Source of the DNA: Monomorium pharaonis
Taxonomy: Eukaryota > Arthropoda > Insecta > Hymenoptera > Formicidae
Reading direction: 5' to 3'
Length of the DNA stretch: 64,000 bases
NCBI RefSeq assembly: GCF_013373865.1
Contig: NC_050475.1
Span: forward strand, 21,651,495 to 21,715,494
Every line of letters starts with the position of its first letter. Within the stretch, counting starts at the first letter, position 1. The notes below the pieces were generated by a model that was not told the origin of the DNA, did no database searches, and saw nothing but the letters and a program-made list of their open reading frames with translations. The position numbers and the translations under genes are program-made. Shown piece after piece: positions 24,558 through 53,530 of the stretch.

Positions 24558-24700
24558 CTGAACGTTCAGCCTACGAGAAACCCCCTAAATGAGCCTTGTC
24601 TATATTTCTGCGTACGATGCGTAATCAGCGAGACTGAGAGAGATACTGAAACTGAACAAGCGCTTCGCACGACGAAGCCGCCTCGTAGCAACAACGGAAA
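24558..24700 (-). promoter_or_regulatory. Probable B52 5' UTR exon and promoter-proximal region
   Basis: A strong minus-strand donor (CAG then GTGAGTAC) ends an exon at 24558. No coding is needed, as both B52 start exons carry their own ATG next to their acceptors. The right-hand end is not defined; 24700 is a rough limit. The start point was not identified. Confidence 0.5.
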
Positions 24701-26617
24701 CAAACCGGGGTTCACACGACGGCGCGCAGGGCCCAGCCTCGATACCAGACCGGCCAGACGCAGCGGCCCCACCTCCCCGGCTCCCCCTTCTCTTCCTCAC
24801 TAGCAGCGTGACGGCAGAGGAAGAAAGAATTCGTTTGACGTCGTGCTCCGGCGGTACAAAGCTTTCTCGCTAGAACACGGGAATGCGGCGTATGGATCGC
24901 GGGAATACGCGCAGGTATACGTTCTGTAAAATAACTGGAAAGAGAGAAATGGAATTGTTTCGTCGAATGAGTTCCTCCCCACCCTTCCGCACCGAGGACC
25001 GCTCGCTTGTAACATAGAGTTTATCTGGCCCAATCGATCGACGTGATTCGACTCGATAAAACCAAAGGAACCTTACAAAAGCTTTGTAATAAAGTCGAAA
25101 TGACTTAACGACGTTTATCAGTGAAGTAGGTTATTCTGGCGGTCAAGCACAGGCATTTCCGGTGCGGGTTCGAGGCTAAGACGCATGTTCCGCGCATGAA
25201 CGGAAGCGTGACTCGCGTAGTTGTGCGATTCGAACTCGGCGAATTTCTTGGGAACGCAACTACTCGGTAGGAACAAGTATCGTTGGAGAAGGAACATTCT
25301 TCTCAAATTATTTCGAGGTACGAATTTCGCGGAATTGTAAACCGCATCTGGAGCGAGTGCAGAATAAACGCGATACGCGCATTTCATGCAACTTATAATA
25401 CCTGAGGTAAATTCATGTTTACTACAAAATCATCAATCTACAGAAAAAAATCCTCGTCTGCCATTTTGCGAATAAAATTTTGCTGCGTCATTGCACCTTT
25501 GCGCAATGACGAATATACATTCTATGAAAATATACAATAATATATTAATATAATTTATCTGTACGATATTGCGTATATATCAATTTATATTTTACAAGAG
25601 TCGTTTGGAGGCTGAAAAGCAACACGCACAAACAAGACAAAAAATCTTTGTATTTGCTTTTGACAATAAAAATCGGCACAAGATCCATGCCTTTCCGTAT
25701 CGTTTCGAGAGTCGAACTCATGAAAATTACATGAAAATCTCCTTTACAAAGAATCGCTAGTATTTCGCGTTATAAAGTTTCTAAAGTCGCGCGTTTCTGG
25801 GACGGCGTTGGATCGCGTGTCCGCACAAGACAATCGTTCGTTTCGGCATATACTAGAAAAAGGCTCGAGATCTGGGCCATAATTCGAAATTGTACGGTGC
25901 GTAAGTGGACGCAAGACGGGACGAGAGGAAAACCGAGAGACGAGACCCGCCATCCGCCGCCAGGAACTGCGCGCACGGGCGCGAGCAGCGCCACCAACTG
26001 AAAACAAAAATGGTAGCGAGCAATATGCCCTATCCCTGCCCCGCTTTAATGGCACGCCAAATGTCTGCGTTCTCTAGGCTTCCTTCTACCATGTATTCCC
26101 CTCCGACCCATGTATCTGATTTCGCTGTGAACAGAGGAAATTGCATTCCGGTAGTAGGCTCGATTGCGCGTGCGAGATAAGCGGGGCCGCTTTATAACCA
26201 AAACATAAGGTGAAAGCAAAAGCCGTTGGCGAGATATTTATCCGAATTATAACCGCACCAGCTCCTGATACGACGTGTCACTTGCCTTATATAATAAAAT
26301 TAGCCGCGCACGATCCCGCATGCCAGTTCCACGCCCGTAATATGCGTCGTCCGTCGCTAGAAACACGACACTTCCCGAAGCGTAGCAACAGCTCAGCTGA
26401 AGGAATCGGTCTCTTCGTGGTTTGCTATCGAGAACACACACGTTTTCCTTTTTTTCGCTCTGATAGATCTCATTGATATTGCTCGTGTCCTCGTGTAACA
26501 ATCGTTTCCGTTACTTTCGTCACTGCCTGCGTCACTGCTTTTCAATAATTTTCATTGGGCTTGTATATTTTGGGAGAGGACTTGCATTATGTTGCTGAAA
26601 CTTGTATATTTCTTATA

Positions 26618-26675
<58 letters not shown>

Positions 26676-26838
26676 CACTACTTAGTAAATTAGTCAAGTA
26701 CTTTTGATTTAAAAACATTACGAAAGATTTATCTTTGCATGTTGCTGAAGATTTTTAATAGATTTGTATCACTAGTTTTATATAAAGTTGTTTTATCATT
26801 AAATTATAAATATCTTATTGTTTTATTCATCATTACAG
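24700..26838. promoter_or_regulatory. Head-to-head promoter region between B52 and INO80
   Basis: About 2.1 kb between the likely B52 first exon (minus) and the INO80 start-codon exon (plus). The 24.0-26.1 kb stretch is CpG-rich with low stop density, typical of broad housekeeping promoters. INO80 exon 1 has an acceptor at 26837-26838, so an INO80 5' UTR exon should lie here. A (TA)n run at 26614-26672 lies in the probable INO80 5' intron. Confidence 0.5.
26614..26672. repeat. (TA)n microsatellite
   Basis: Pure AT/TA run with one TATG interruption at its left end. Confidence 0.9.
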
Positions 26839-26864
26839 ATTATCAGATTTCTCATAGACGGGTA

Positions 26865-41426
<14,562 letters not shown>

Positions 41427-42487
41427 TTTCGCGGATAAAGAATAGACATTTTTTAACTGTTCTCCTGGTGAAACACTCGCGATACCGGTAAGACATTTTT
41501 ATCCTTTCCTTTTTATGATTCCTGCGTTTTCTTTTTCTACCAGATTTGCTGAAATCTCTGTAGTCGAATCATCCGCGATGATAGAGATCAGTGGATTAAC
41601 GGAGCAGTGAAAAGATTTTCTATAGTTCACGGTTGAAATTCAAAGAATAAATCGTGTTCAAACTATTATATATTTATCGTGTCTCGTGAGAGTTTGACTT
41701 CCGCCACGATGTTTCTGTACGCGTGACTCGAACGTGCAATTCCGATAAGTGTTAGATCCCTTGTCCCTCTCCTCTCTTTCTCTCTCTCTCTCTTTTTCAT
41801 CTTAAATTATGATTATATGCGAAAGGAGGCAGCGATTGACAATGTCTAGGCACTGTTGCATAGGACTGTTTATTGCACAATTATATTTATTTTAGTTACG
41901 GCGTAAGAAATACGACGGAATTTATCGTCAAACGTTAGAAGATATAATTGTCGAGGTCAGTTAGGTACTTAATTCAATGCTTGCCTTCGAATCCTTTCAT
42001 TGGATTCATCTTCTCGGTTTTATAGCAATTTTAATCATGCTCTTCAATTAAAGACGCAAGGGCAATATACTCTTGTGAAATACCACAATCCATGCGGGAT
42101 AAAAGGGATCGATTTCTGCTATTAATCAATCGATTCGATTTTACATATGTGGTACAAGTTGTAGCTTTTGTTTTTTAACTTAAATGTACAATTAGATAAT
42201 CGACACGTCGTTGTGCGCACGTTGGTGCTGAATTCCGACGACGATCGTCGACAGATCGGATCTCCGGCGAATATGTCGAATACGAAAAAAAGCGACGGGA
42301 AGGTGTTTTGGATTTACCTCCTCCGTTTTCTCTTCATCGATCGCTCTCTCGGCGTCCTTGTACATTGTTCATTAACGATAGCATTAGTTCGTCACTAGAC
42401 TCGGTTAGCCGATATTTTTTATGCATGTTACGAACGTCGTTAGGCCAATTCAATTTGTAAAAGAATAGTATTTATATTAGCAATAAA
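41427..42487 (+). other. INO80 3' UTR (probable)
   Basis: Noncoding stretch from the stop codon to AATAAA at 42482-42487. An earlier AATAAA at about 41647 could give a shorter 3' end. Confidence 0.6.
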
Positions 42488-42532
42488 GAGACAAAAATTC
42501 CACCTTTACAAATGTCTCACAAACTTTATTGC
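42480..42532. terminator. Inverted, convergent poly(A) signals
   Basis: GCAATAAAG at 42480-42488 and its exact reverse complement CTTTATTGC at 42524-42532, with inner GAGACA/TGTCTC also pairing. The plus-strand AATAAA serves INO80. The minus-strand AATAAA (42525-42530) could serve the unnamed gene ending at 42881. Another minus-strand AATAAA lies at 42731-42736. Confidence 0.6.
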
Positions 42533-42880
42533 CGATTTTCACACAAGATGCTTCCTCTTTTCCTTCCGTCGATTAATGTTCCAATTGTAGTTGATTTTTT
42601 TTATTTATTTTTTTACATAAAAATTTGATCAAGTATCTTTGCAATATTTTAAGTATTTTTATAATCCAACTTTGAATTTACTTTGAAAAATTACCGTAGT
42701 AAAGTTCATATTTTCAATTTAATTTAAAATTTTATTTTTATTTCTTTTTGAGGATAAAAAATACGAATGTGGAATATCTTAAATAATACGATTGTCGGTC
42801 GAGTGTGGTAAGAGGACGTGAGGATTCTGTGCGTTAATGACTGATCAACGAAGTCGGCGTCCGAAAGCTGGAAGTGCCGG

Positions 42881-42992
42881 TTAATGATGCGAGTATGCAG
42901 CTGTCGGTGGAGCCGCGTTATCATCTGCGTGATTGGGATCAAGCGCGTGAAATCCTTCGTGTCTCGTGATTCCTTTTATCTGATCGCGCGAA
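42881..42992 (-). CDS. Candidate last coding exon of an unrecognised minus-strand gene
   Basis: Open frame from an acceptor TTTTCGCAG (42993-42994) to TAA at 42883-42881. Encodes about 36 residues: SRDQIKGITRHEGFHALDPN then HADDNAAPPTAAYSHH. It enters in phase 2 (one leading T), matching the phase-2 exit of the exon at 58702-58834. Poly(A) signals follow within 400 nt. No domain recognised; Tyr, Pro, Ala and His-rich. Confidence is moderate because the exon is short and the putative intron is 15.7 kb. Confidence 0.45.
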
Positions 42993-45900
42993 CTGCGAAA
43001 ATCTCATGTGTAGCACATTTTTGGAATTAATTAATGAATGTCCCTTTTCCTGTCGTAAGTCGGTTAGGAGTTTGTTGGTTTCCAACTATTGTCGTTAAGT
43101 TCCTATAAAAGCTACGGCTAAGAAATACACGACGTACGGTTGCTGTATACATTTTAGATTGATTTAATTATTTTAATTGTAAAAACAGATATTATCATAG
43201 CTTTAAGATATGCTACGATAATTTGATTTACTCGGTTTGTATTTTAATATGTACCATTGCTATAATTGCACGGAAATAATTAACATTTTATTTTGTTTTG
43301 CAATATAAACATGGATGATTGTAATTCACGTCATCGCACACGTGGTCGATTCATCAGTAATAACAACAATAACAAGCAATAAAGAATTGAACTCCCGCTT
43401 TAACGGAAGATGGATATGCGCGCTGAATATGAACACAATTGCAGCCCGCATACTGCTCTAGCATCGTAGGTCGCAGGCTCTCGTCAAGGTCGCTCTTGTG
43501 GATAAGGATGGACTATTGCTCAATGGCATTCAAAAAGTATCGAGGTAAGCACAGTAAGAGAGAGAAAGAACGCAAGGGTGTATGTATGAAGGAGAGGACG
43601 CGATAGAGGTTGCAGTTGCATATGAATGTAGAGAGCAAAATTGAGTTATCCTCGTCGTTTCCTCTCTTCGCTATAGTGGCCATAAATGTATAGACACTGA
43701 ACATGGTGATGTATTGCAACACACATGTGAATTATGTATATACATTTCGTTTACATATATGAATTTGATTGAACACAAGAGATATCTTTATATATATGCT
43801 ATAATATCGCTACAGTAAAAATTCGAAACTATAAGAATTTCAATTTTTGTAATGTCTTTTTTTTTCCAAAAGAAAATCAAAGATACAAAGATGTATACGC
43901 ATATTATTTCTTTCTATAAATGATTCATGTGTTCTAAGCATTGGTACTAATAGAACGATAATAGCATACTTTTACACAGTCGTATTGAAATTATCAGTAT
44001 CATTTATCGTGTTTCCCCTAATGATTGTTATTAATAATTGTGAAAACTGATTTGTCAATTATTTCAACACTCGATCCGTACGTATCCACGGTTGCACCCT
44101 GGCCGTGCGATCGCTTCGCGACGCGCACGCTGTCACGCGAGAGAAGAGCCAGGACTCCGATCCGAGGACCGAGACCTTGCGTTGCACCTGCTGCTCTCAG
44201 GTGTACACGAGCGCGTCTTTTATCCGGGCGCGATCTCGGTGCATCTTTCTTCCTCTCGTCCTTTTGTACGCCACGAACGAGAGGCCGTACACGCGAGGCG
44301 CGCCACTGTTCCGAGTCCGCGATTAATCGCCCGCGCGCGCTCGACAATCTCGGCCTAATTAATCCGGCTATCTCGCGCGGCGATCGTCTCTATCGCGATC
44401 GCAGGCGATAGGCGATTTACCCCTTCGGTACGTAAATAATTCAATGTGAATTCTTCCAGTATAATTTTTATCGATACGTTTTGTCATTCGTCGCTCCCAG
44501 CAAGCAGATTCGGATACTTGACGTCCATAATGATGAATGGCGATCGTATCGGGACACACGCCGTGTGCCATTTTAAACTACCCGGTACATCTGTGCGGTT
44601 AATTAACTCTCGAGCGGCAATGAGATCGATGCGCGATCGGGAGACAAATCGTGACTTGAACTTGACAGTCGCAGGTGCGAGTCGCGAACCGAGTTTCTTC
44701 AAGGTCACTGTCAACTACCCTACACTTCCGATTAGTATTTTCCGGGGTGTTTAAACGGAATCGCTAATTGATACGTAACGAGACTTCCTTTTTTATGTAA
44801 ATGGATTTTTCTCGTGTCTCGTTTTTAATTTTCATATTTATTGGATTTGTATTATAGGTACTTACTAACGGGGGAAGAGAGAAAAACATGTTAATTGCAA
44901 GAAAATAAATGACGAATCTGTGAAAATTAATTTATCCATGTTCGACACAACAGATCTATATGAAAATCAACAGGTAAATCGCAGCTAGCGAAACAGCAGC
45001 CGTCCCTTCGACGACGTCAAATTAGCCAATTAGTGTCAATTATTTCGCTCGCACGATTCTATCTCGTAAATTTATGATTTCAAGTGGATAGTCTGTTCTC
45101 TTCGAAACCTACGTCAGTCCCTAATGTGCGATATTACGTGAACAGATCGTTGATAATCGCGAAACTTTTTGAATCTTTCGCCAGTATAAAGACGAAATCA
45201 ATCTCCCGCGTTTATCTCGTCCAAAAATTTCTGATCATTGTCAATTATCATCCCGTAAATCCGACCCTCGAAATTACGAGAGCGCGAGTCTCGTCTTTCG
45301 TCCGAGACGGTGGGATAATTTGACACACGCACGGTGTTGTAATTAGAAGGATAATTACGTAATTATGAATTAATATGGTGCGCCGTATTCCTGGCTCTCT
45401 CTTCCTTCGATCGCATCGGTAAGCAGTCGGCCGTGCGAGCGAGCGAACGTTCTCCCGCGTCGTCGTCTATGCCAATTAGGCGCGGTGGCAGGTTGCTACG
45501 AAATTAAAGCTTTTATTTCGGCGTGCGAACGCACGAAATTATCGAAGCGAAACGGGAAACAGGCCCCGCGTATACTCCATTTCGTACTTTCAGTCCCGCG
45601 AATGTGATCCATAATGCACTCGATGTACGAGCTTTTTCTGCTTTAAGCAAAGTCTATACTATAAAGATATCCACGATTTTCAATTATATTAATGTTGATG
45701 TGTTAATTTTGTACAATTAATTAATTTTTTTCTCCGAAATGTTTGAAACTCGCGAAAAGTTGGTTCGCGTGCGATAATAGGAATGACGATTACCGTTTCG
45801 TTATCCATTCGCCCAAGGTTCAGCCCGCGTAATTTTAGCAACCCGCTTCGCGGCTTGTAAAACTTGTAGAAGAAAGAGAACTCGAAACACCTGGCATTTG

Positions 45901-48489
45901 CCGCCGGCAAATTAGGATTTTGCGAATTTAGATGTTGTATAGTTAGGCGTGCCTATACTCATGGAACAGGTTGAACGCGTTCGCACTTGCGAGAAAAAAT
46001 GTAGCTTACTCTCGCGCCGCGAGACAATTAACGACATCGTTAAAACCATGAACGCGCTCTTGCGATTGCGAGGCAAATATTCGCAGGTTTCGCGCGTAAA
46101 AAGACGCTGCGTGTGGGTCAATTAACGGCATTGTTAAGGCGTTGGCACTCCGCTCGTAAACGTAAGTCACGCATATAGATTTCGTGGAAAAAAAACAAGC
46201 ACTAGTAATTTTCTCTCAATCAATCAATCAATAATATATATACATATATATATATAGATAGTATTTTACATCAATAGTACATATTTGCTCAGAAAAAACT
46301 ATTTATTTTTGACAACGGAAAAAATGAATTATTAGGCTAATCTCAAGAAGATTTCACGCATAGGAGCGCATCTTTAAGATTCTTATTTGAAAAAGAAATC
46401 TCTTGATAATTTCGATTTCTTTTTAAGAAGAATTTTGCAAGTATGTATACAATTGCAATATTTGCAAATTATGTGAAATTAACGTATTATTATCACTGAA
46501 AGACAATGCATAGATCACTGATTGATATAGTTACAAGTAATACTGAAAAAAATTCAACTATTCATTGTTCCTTCAGTGAACAATAGCAATTCTAATTGAG
46601 AGAGTACGTGAAAATACGGAGTCGTTTAGTTAAAGTGAATCCTGTGAATCTTATTTACTTCGTTCTCACACCAAATCTTATAGTCTCGGGTAAACTTAAT
46701 ACAGCGTAAGAACATTTCTGAAAAACTTGGAACGCCGCTTGCAGTTTCTCGCTCGGGTATAGCCAGGTCTAAGGACGGGGACGTCGGGGAAGTCGGGCGT
46801 CGGTGGCGGCGAGGCACCGAGCGTGCTTCCTGCTGCTTGACCGGAAGTCGCGAGTCAGAGGCTCGGCTCTACGTAGGCGTTACGCTTCCTTACGCGTATC
46901 TACACCGTCTCGCTCCCAGTTTTGCTACCAGCCCGCTCGCTTTTGCCCGCTTGGAGATATCGTCGAGACTCAAGGACATCACTAGATTAGTCGGGATATA
47001 GTATCGCGTTTCATTCATAATCCCACAAGTTTGAAGGATTGCGGCTTAATCAAACAGAAGAATATTATTTTTCAGATTTGATCTAGCTTCCTTGCGATCT
47101 TAATTCAAGCTTTACTTATCACAATTTTTATTAAAGAATTCCCGTAGTAGAAAGAACAAATAATTAAAGAATCGTACCATTAGAAAAGCTCGAGGTTGAT
47201 TAAATATAATTTTGTTTCGCATTTAAATTCGAAACTTGTGTTTTTAAAGTGTCGATAAACTTGATTATTGAATCAACAAAATATTTAATATCAAACTTCA
47301 ATAGATTATGTTAGGTAATATAATTGAATTTAAAAAATTTGATAAACGAATATATAAAAATATACAATTAATTATATATCTAGTTTGTTTTCCTGAAATC
47401 AGTTTTTACCATCTATAAACTTACTTATGATATAACAAATAATCTTGCTTATTAGAAATTATATGAGAAAACTTCTCAATAATTGAAGCTTTGAAACAGA
47501 TTAGCAATTTGAGTTAGGAAAACGTATGTTCTTCTTGATTGGCAGTTTATGACTCGTTACTGGTTATAGTATTGTAATAGAAGAAAGCTATGCACGCGTC
47601 GTAAACCAACAGGTTTGACGTTGATATTTCGGCCGATCAACGTGTGCTTGTTCTTTGCTCTTGATAGTTTCTCCTTAATGTTAACTCGTTACCCTACCAC
47701 GGGCATGAATATAGAACGAAGGGGAATGCCACGAAGGTGGTCTCAACCGTACATCCGGATGATATAAATGAAAAATTCAACTTCCTCGGTAGCCGATATT
47801 GTAGCCGAAAGACATTTCTACCGAGAGATTTCTCGACCGAGGAAACCGAGGAGAAATTTGTGTGTGCTTTGCATTATTTTTTATAAGATTTCTTAATATT
47901 TACTTTAAAAAAATATTTTTTAAAAAGTACTAAAAATTAAAAATTGAATCGCGCAAAGTCTGTTAAAATTAAACGAACGTTTTATGATATATCTATTCAG
48001 ATATATATTTACTGTTTATAATTAGTCATCGCAAAATATTCAATCAATTATAATAAAAACTTTTTTATGATAGGTTTCTATCGTAACACTCGTTTCATTA
48101 GTCAAATTGATTAAAATTGATTGACAATTGATCCAAAATATCTCGAATATCGCAATTTTGTTTTAATAAATCGTTTTCTTCCGAAACTTTCGTGATCGAG
48201 TTGAATAAGAGTTTAAAATACGACGTGTCGGATTTCAGGAGGACAAACTTTCTCTATTTCTTATTTAGTTCGTCGGTCGAGGGAGGAAGGGGCGAAAACG
48301 GCGCGCGCGGGGAGTTGTATGAAAGAATAATTTCTCCGCTGTCAAGCTCTTCGTAGCTCAGAAGAGAATTATCTTTCGGTCCGTGCACTCGACGGGGAAC
48401 CTAATTTCAGTCTTCCTGTCATGGGAATGTGCGCATCCCCCCCGTATTGTGATCTAAAACACGTACCGCGCTATTCGAGAATAACAGTC

Positions 48490-48522
48490 TCTCTCTCTCC
48501 TCTCTCTCTCTCTCTCTTTCTG
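48490..48522. repeat. (CT)n tract
   Basis: A CTCTCT run with a CC interruption. Confidence 0.8.
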
Positions 48523-51500
48523 TCTGAAGTGGAATCTCATTCCTTCGCCGTACCAGTTCGATAACCCGCCATATTATCAACGCGACGCCATACGATCAAT
48601 ATTTATTGTCAATCAATAATAGTATCCTACTCATTACCAAAGATTCCGGAGTCTCAATATTAATTCTAGCAAAAAAATGATTTACATTTTTATATCTATT
48701 TCGCAATTGGAAACTATTCATCGAACTATACATCAGTAAATTAATTACACGTTAATATTTCAGCCGCTTATCGTATCGAATCTGTTCGCGTTGATAATCC
48801 TTCGAGAAGAATCCTTTTCGTTCAATGGTGCCGACAAGATACCGACGTATCGATCATTATAAAGATCCTTTCAGGATTTCAATTCAAGAGATTAAATTAA
48901 TTCGCGCGCAACGACACAAGGCAATCGAGTTAATGGCCTCGTTTAATGACTGCCTCCGCCTTGCTTCCCGTTCATGATCTTCGCCGACGATGCGCCAAAG
49001 TCCTTTCGTGTTTCCCCACTTGCCCGTTTTCGGGCAACGACTCGGACGATTTTATCGCCGTTTCCTCCGTCTCTCCTTCCTGCTTCCTGAGCATGCGAGT
49101 TACTCGATGCCGATCGTTTCGCGAATACCGAGGTAAATTTCGTTACGGAAATTAGCGATTCAACGCCGAACGTGCGTCGCCCTTACAAATTAAGGTCTCG
49201 CCCCTGCCCCGTAACACGCCCGTGCGTGTAAAAAGCGCAATCTTACCTCGGCGGACATAATCTTAAATATGTATCCTCATACTCGATAAATCATCCCCCC
49301 GGCGGCATCAGATACGATATGCACGGGTATAAGGGTATATGCGTATACACTGATAAACAACTCAAACCTCTCCTCGATTAATATTGATACTTGTGCTCAT
49401 CTATATCTCTCTATTTAAACTATTCTTTCAATTCCTTTCGATATGTCAAAATATACATATTGTTCAAGAATTACATTATAATTGCAACACACAGATATCT
49501 TTTGATAAGTGCGTGTTTATTATAAACAACTTGAAATTCGATTTTCTCAATCAATTATTTTTCTATTTACAAATGATTGCGTAAGATTTACACGAGTTTG
49601 CATTAATTCGGAAATTTTACTTAAACATATTATTCGAAAATTGCTTTCACTGTTTTAAAGTATGATTGTTGAAAAAATTTTCAAGATTACGTTTGATGTT
49701 ATACCTTTAGATTAGGTAGAACTTTAGATAAAACATTAAAATATAGATTAAAAATATAGATTTACAGGATTGTTTTTGAGCTCTCTCTTCTCAGCGTCGC
49801 TCTCTGAATCCTTATCAAATTTCCACTGTGATTTAACTTCTCTTACATAATTAGAAGTTTATTTATATGCCATTTTCTAGTCGTAACGATCACTATACCG
49901 ATGGTTATTTGTTTTATGAATAATTTATAAAGAATGTGCAACAAACGTCGAACGCAAAGCTAAAATTAGAAACATCACCCAACTTTGTTGCAATTTTGTC
50001 GTCAGCCTCGAGACGGCGGTCCCCGCCTTTGAAAGCAAAGAGGATTGCGTCGTCGATCGAGCACGCATTCGTGCAACGAAGCAGTGTCTCCCAACCTGTG
50101 CTTCGCGGATTCATTTCCGGTCCCGTAGGCTATTTCTTTGGCGGTTTTGGAAAGTGCCACAAAAAAGGGTACGTAGACGTATATTAACGTCACGTGAGTT
50201 GAATCGTGTACCCCTTGCTGCATAAGTGCCACGAAACAGGCCGGAAGTGAGTTTCAAAAATGTGTATTTCGTCACGATGTCGCACGTCGAGTTTGTTTAA
50301 GAGGTACAGATTTTTCGATCGTTAAGAAAAACTAATATATATATATATTTTTTTTTTACTAATTTAAATATATCTTTTTTTCCACAAAAAAGATTGTATA
50401 TTAGAACTAGAATTACATCCTGCAAAAATAATCGGTTACGTCTTGTAATTTGGTAATTAAATATGACTCTAACGAAGTTCTATTCTTTCGTGAATAACAT
50501 TCGCGTTCAGTTTCGCTTGCATACGACATACGGATATGAGGGAGAAAAATCGACTCGACGGGAAAGCTGGTGACGAGTCGAGGAAAATCAGGGAAACCGC
50601 GAGGAAAAGCGAACGGAGAGACATGGAAAAACGTAGAGAGCACAAGAGAGGACGTTGAAAATTGGAAGTGGCGCGTGGCGCGATGCCGAATATACGTATC
50701 GGATACCGCCAGATGTTGCGGTGAGGCCAGCTGCTGCGCACCTCCGCTCTGCCCTCCTTTGCTTTTCCTCACAGCTTTTCGAGAGTACCGAGCAGGTACA
50801 TGCCTCGCTATATATAGAGTATAGAGTGCTCGCGTCGTTGTTCATTGATGGTATAACGCCACTCCTCACACAGTGTGTCTTAAACTCACTGTGTAATATC
50901 GCGAAATTACCGCGAGTATACGTGCGCGTACGATATGTCGGCAATTCACAGAGAAAGCTTAAAATGGATATATTCAAGTGTTTGGAAATTATATCTATAA
51001 CTATATCCAAACTATTGCCTTTATCTTCTGTCCCCGTGAGTTTAATGTCTGCCAATTCATAGAGTGTGAACACTTTATTAATAATTTAATTATAATAAAT
51101 TAATTTATATTATTTAACACTTGAGCCTTTGTGCTCGTTAATTTAAACTTACTTAAGCAACTCTGATTAGTCTGAATATTTTACGTCCGGGACGAATTCA
51201 TCGCGCTGAACTGAGTAGATAGAAACAGGTTCGTGACCGTAACGAGAAGCAGCTGAGTTTACGTTTGATCAATTAATTACGGTAGGCATAATTGTACCTC
51301 GCGTGAGAGCATCGTCGCAATTCGTTACAAGAACACTATGAGCGACTTTTTTAAATCTTTTTGGATACCTTAAGAGAAATAATGAGTAATAATGAGAGGT
51401 AAAATGAAAACTATTAAATATGGGAGATAAAAAAAAAAACACTTATCAAAACTATAAAGACGCAATTCGACGAAACTTATAATATGAAAAAAAGTTTAAT

Positions 51501-52056
51501 ATCTTAAATACTATTTTTTAGAGAAAGTGATTAAAATAAAATTAAAATTATGATATCAAATTTTTAAAGAGATGCACAAATACCATTTAAGTAAACTTTT
51601 AGAAAATTGAAAGTTATATATATATATATGCAAAGTTAATTCGTGTATCGAATATTGTCCCATTAACTTATAATATTATTATAATTTAAGACTCATAATA
51701 TTGCTGCAATGTTTTTATTGCTAACAACGCGAGCGACGGTGGTCCTTTTCAAGCATTATTTGCCATTTGCCTCGCGAAAGTGGACGAGCTCTTTGACGTA
51801 ATGGGCTGGCTACCGGGAGACTTCTTCTTCTTCTTCCTCTTCTTCTTTTTCTCTTGCGAGCAAGCGCTGCGTTTATAGGCTTGTAATAAGCATCTTTTGG
51901 TGTTACGATTGGCTCGAGGGCGAGGATTATGGAGACTCTTCTTTTCTTTATGCAGGTTGCACGAATCTGCGACAGTCGTCACAACTTTGTAAAAAATAGA
52001 CGAACTAAGTGAAATGCAAAATTGATACCGCAAAGTATAATTCGATTTAATGATTA

Positions 52057-52080
52057 CAATGGGAAATTGTTTTCCCATTG
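52057..52080. repeat. Perfect short palindrome
   Basis: CAATGGGAAA, a 4-nt loop, then TTTCCCATTG. Confidence 0.7.
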
Positions 52081-53500
52081 CACTCAATGTTTAGTTATGT
52101 TAAGCAGGTTTTTCTTAGTTTGTTCTTTTAATTAATTCGTGATTTTTAGAAAAAAAAAAACGAGAAAGGGAGAAGCAGTTTTGTTCCGCTAGGACGAGCC
52201 TGTGGTCCTAGAAAGTAGCTGAATTCCTGAATATCCTAATTAACCCACGACCGTGAAGCATTGATTGCATTTTATTCGAAACGTGGTAATTCAAATCTGC
52301 ATACTCAGCGTGGCAGAAGAGTAGGGAGGCCTTGAACACAGAACTCTCGCGCATAACTAATACCTCGTAACTAAACATAGAATGCAAATGGGGCGTGAGC
52401 GGTCAACTTTGCGACGTTGAGAATGTTTTCTAACGCGTTTCTTCGCATCTACAAAAATAACTATAATGGAAATTGAAGATTTCAATGTTTGATCGGCCAA
52501 ATGGCCCGAGCGAGCTTTCACAGACACTGTTCCGGCCAAGTGTTTTGAAACGATAACTTTTTTTTAACATTTCTAAGAAGTTTCTACGAATTTTTTTTAG
52601 ATTCTCTAAAGACGTAAGCTTTTTTCATGTCTGTCTTGTCTTTTTGATAATTTTACTTGAAATCTAAAAATGTCGAAGAAAAATTTCATTTTTCTTACAA
52701 GTAAGACAATTATTCTCAAATGACCTATCTCTGCTTTGAATTATCCGAAGATCTTCACGGATCACTCCGACCTTTTCCAATGATTTCATCGCGACGCGCG
52801 CGTTTTTATCTCTACAGCCACGTGCCAGCGTGGTTTTTTTCTTTGGAAGGAGGGGAAGTAGCCCAGATCTTCGAGGAGAACGAGATAGGAAGGAAATGAA
52901 GAGGCGTAGAGGAAGAGGGGAGGCAGTCGAAAAGGAATATCCTTCCTGTCTGTCCTCGCGAGCGGGGCAGCTGCTCTCGGGATTTGAGCACGTGCTACCA
53001 CCGTGCGCGCTAGGATAGAAGGTCCGGTGGGTAGGTCTGTAGGTTGGTAGGTGGAAAAATAGTTGTGTGCGTACGCACGTGTGCGCACGGCGAGATATCG
53101 TCCACGTGAGTGAAGTTACCACTCTTCGCGCATGCATGCGTGTCTCCCTTCGTTTCTGCGACTCGACCGAGTTGTTGCCGCTATTACTCTGCTCTTCCCC
53201 TCGTGGTGTATATACGTACGCACGGTACCCCGTGCGAGGCACATGCCCGAGCAATAAGATTTTATAGCTTCCTCCGCGAGGAGGGTGGAAGGTCCGTGAT
53301 TCCTTCACTCGACCAACGCAACTTTCCGCGGTAATTTATCTATTCCCCTCTTTTATCGCTCGTTACATCGCTGTTGTCTCGTTAATATTTATTTTTACTT
53401 CTTCTACAAGTGTTATTTCATTACTCTAGGCATCTCGAGTTTTACTTCTGCATGCTATATTGATATAGTCGAGACCGCTCCTTTCTCTCTGCGCGAACCG

Positions 53501-53530
53501 TATAGTGTTCATTTTCCAACGAACACTATA
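53501..53530. repeat. Perfect 10-bp inverted repeat with 10-nt loop
   Basis: TATAGTGTTC and GAACACTATA around ATTTTCCAAC. Confidence 0.7.

Noticed and set aside
44018..44411. Open frames of 73-128 codons on both strands
   Set aside because: Mutual shadows in a GC-rich patch; no domain, no splice support.
52664..53308. 214-codon minus-strand open frame, the longest in the window
   Set aside because: Composition is Arg/Ser/Thr/His-rich without pattern, overlaps open frames on both strands, and no splice or start context supports it.
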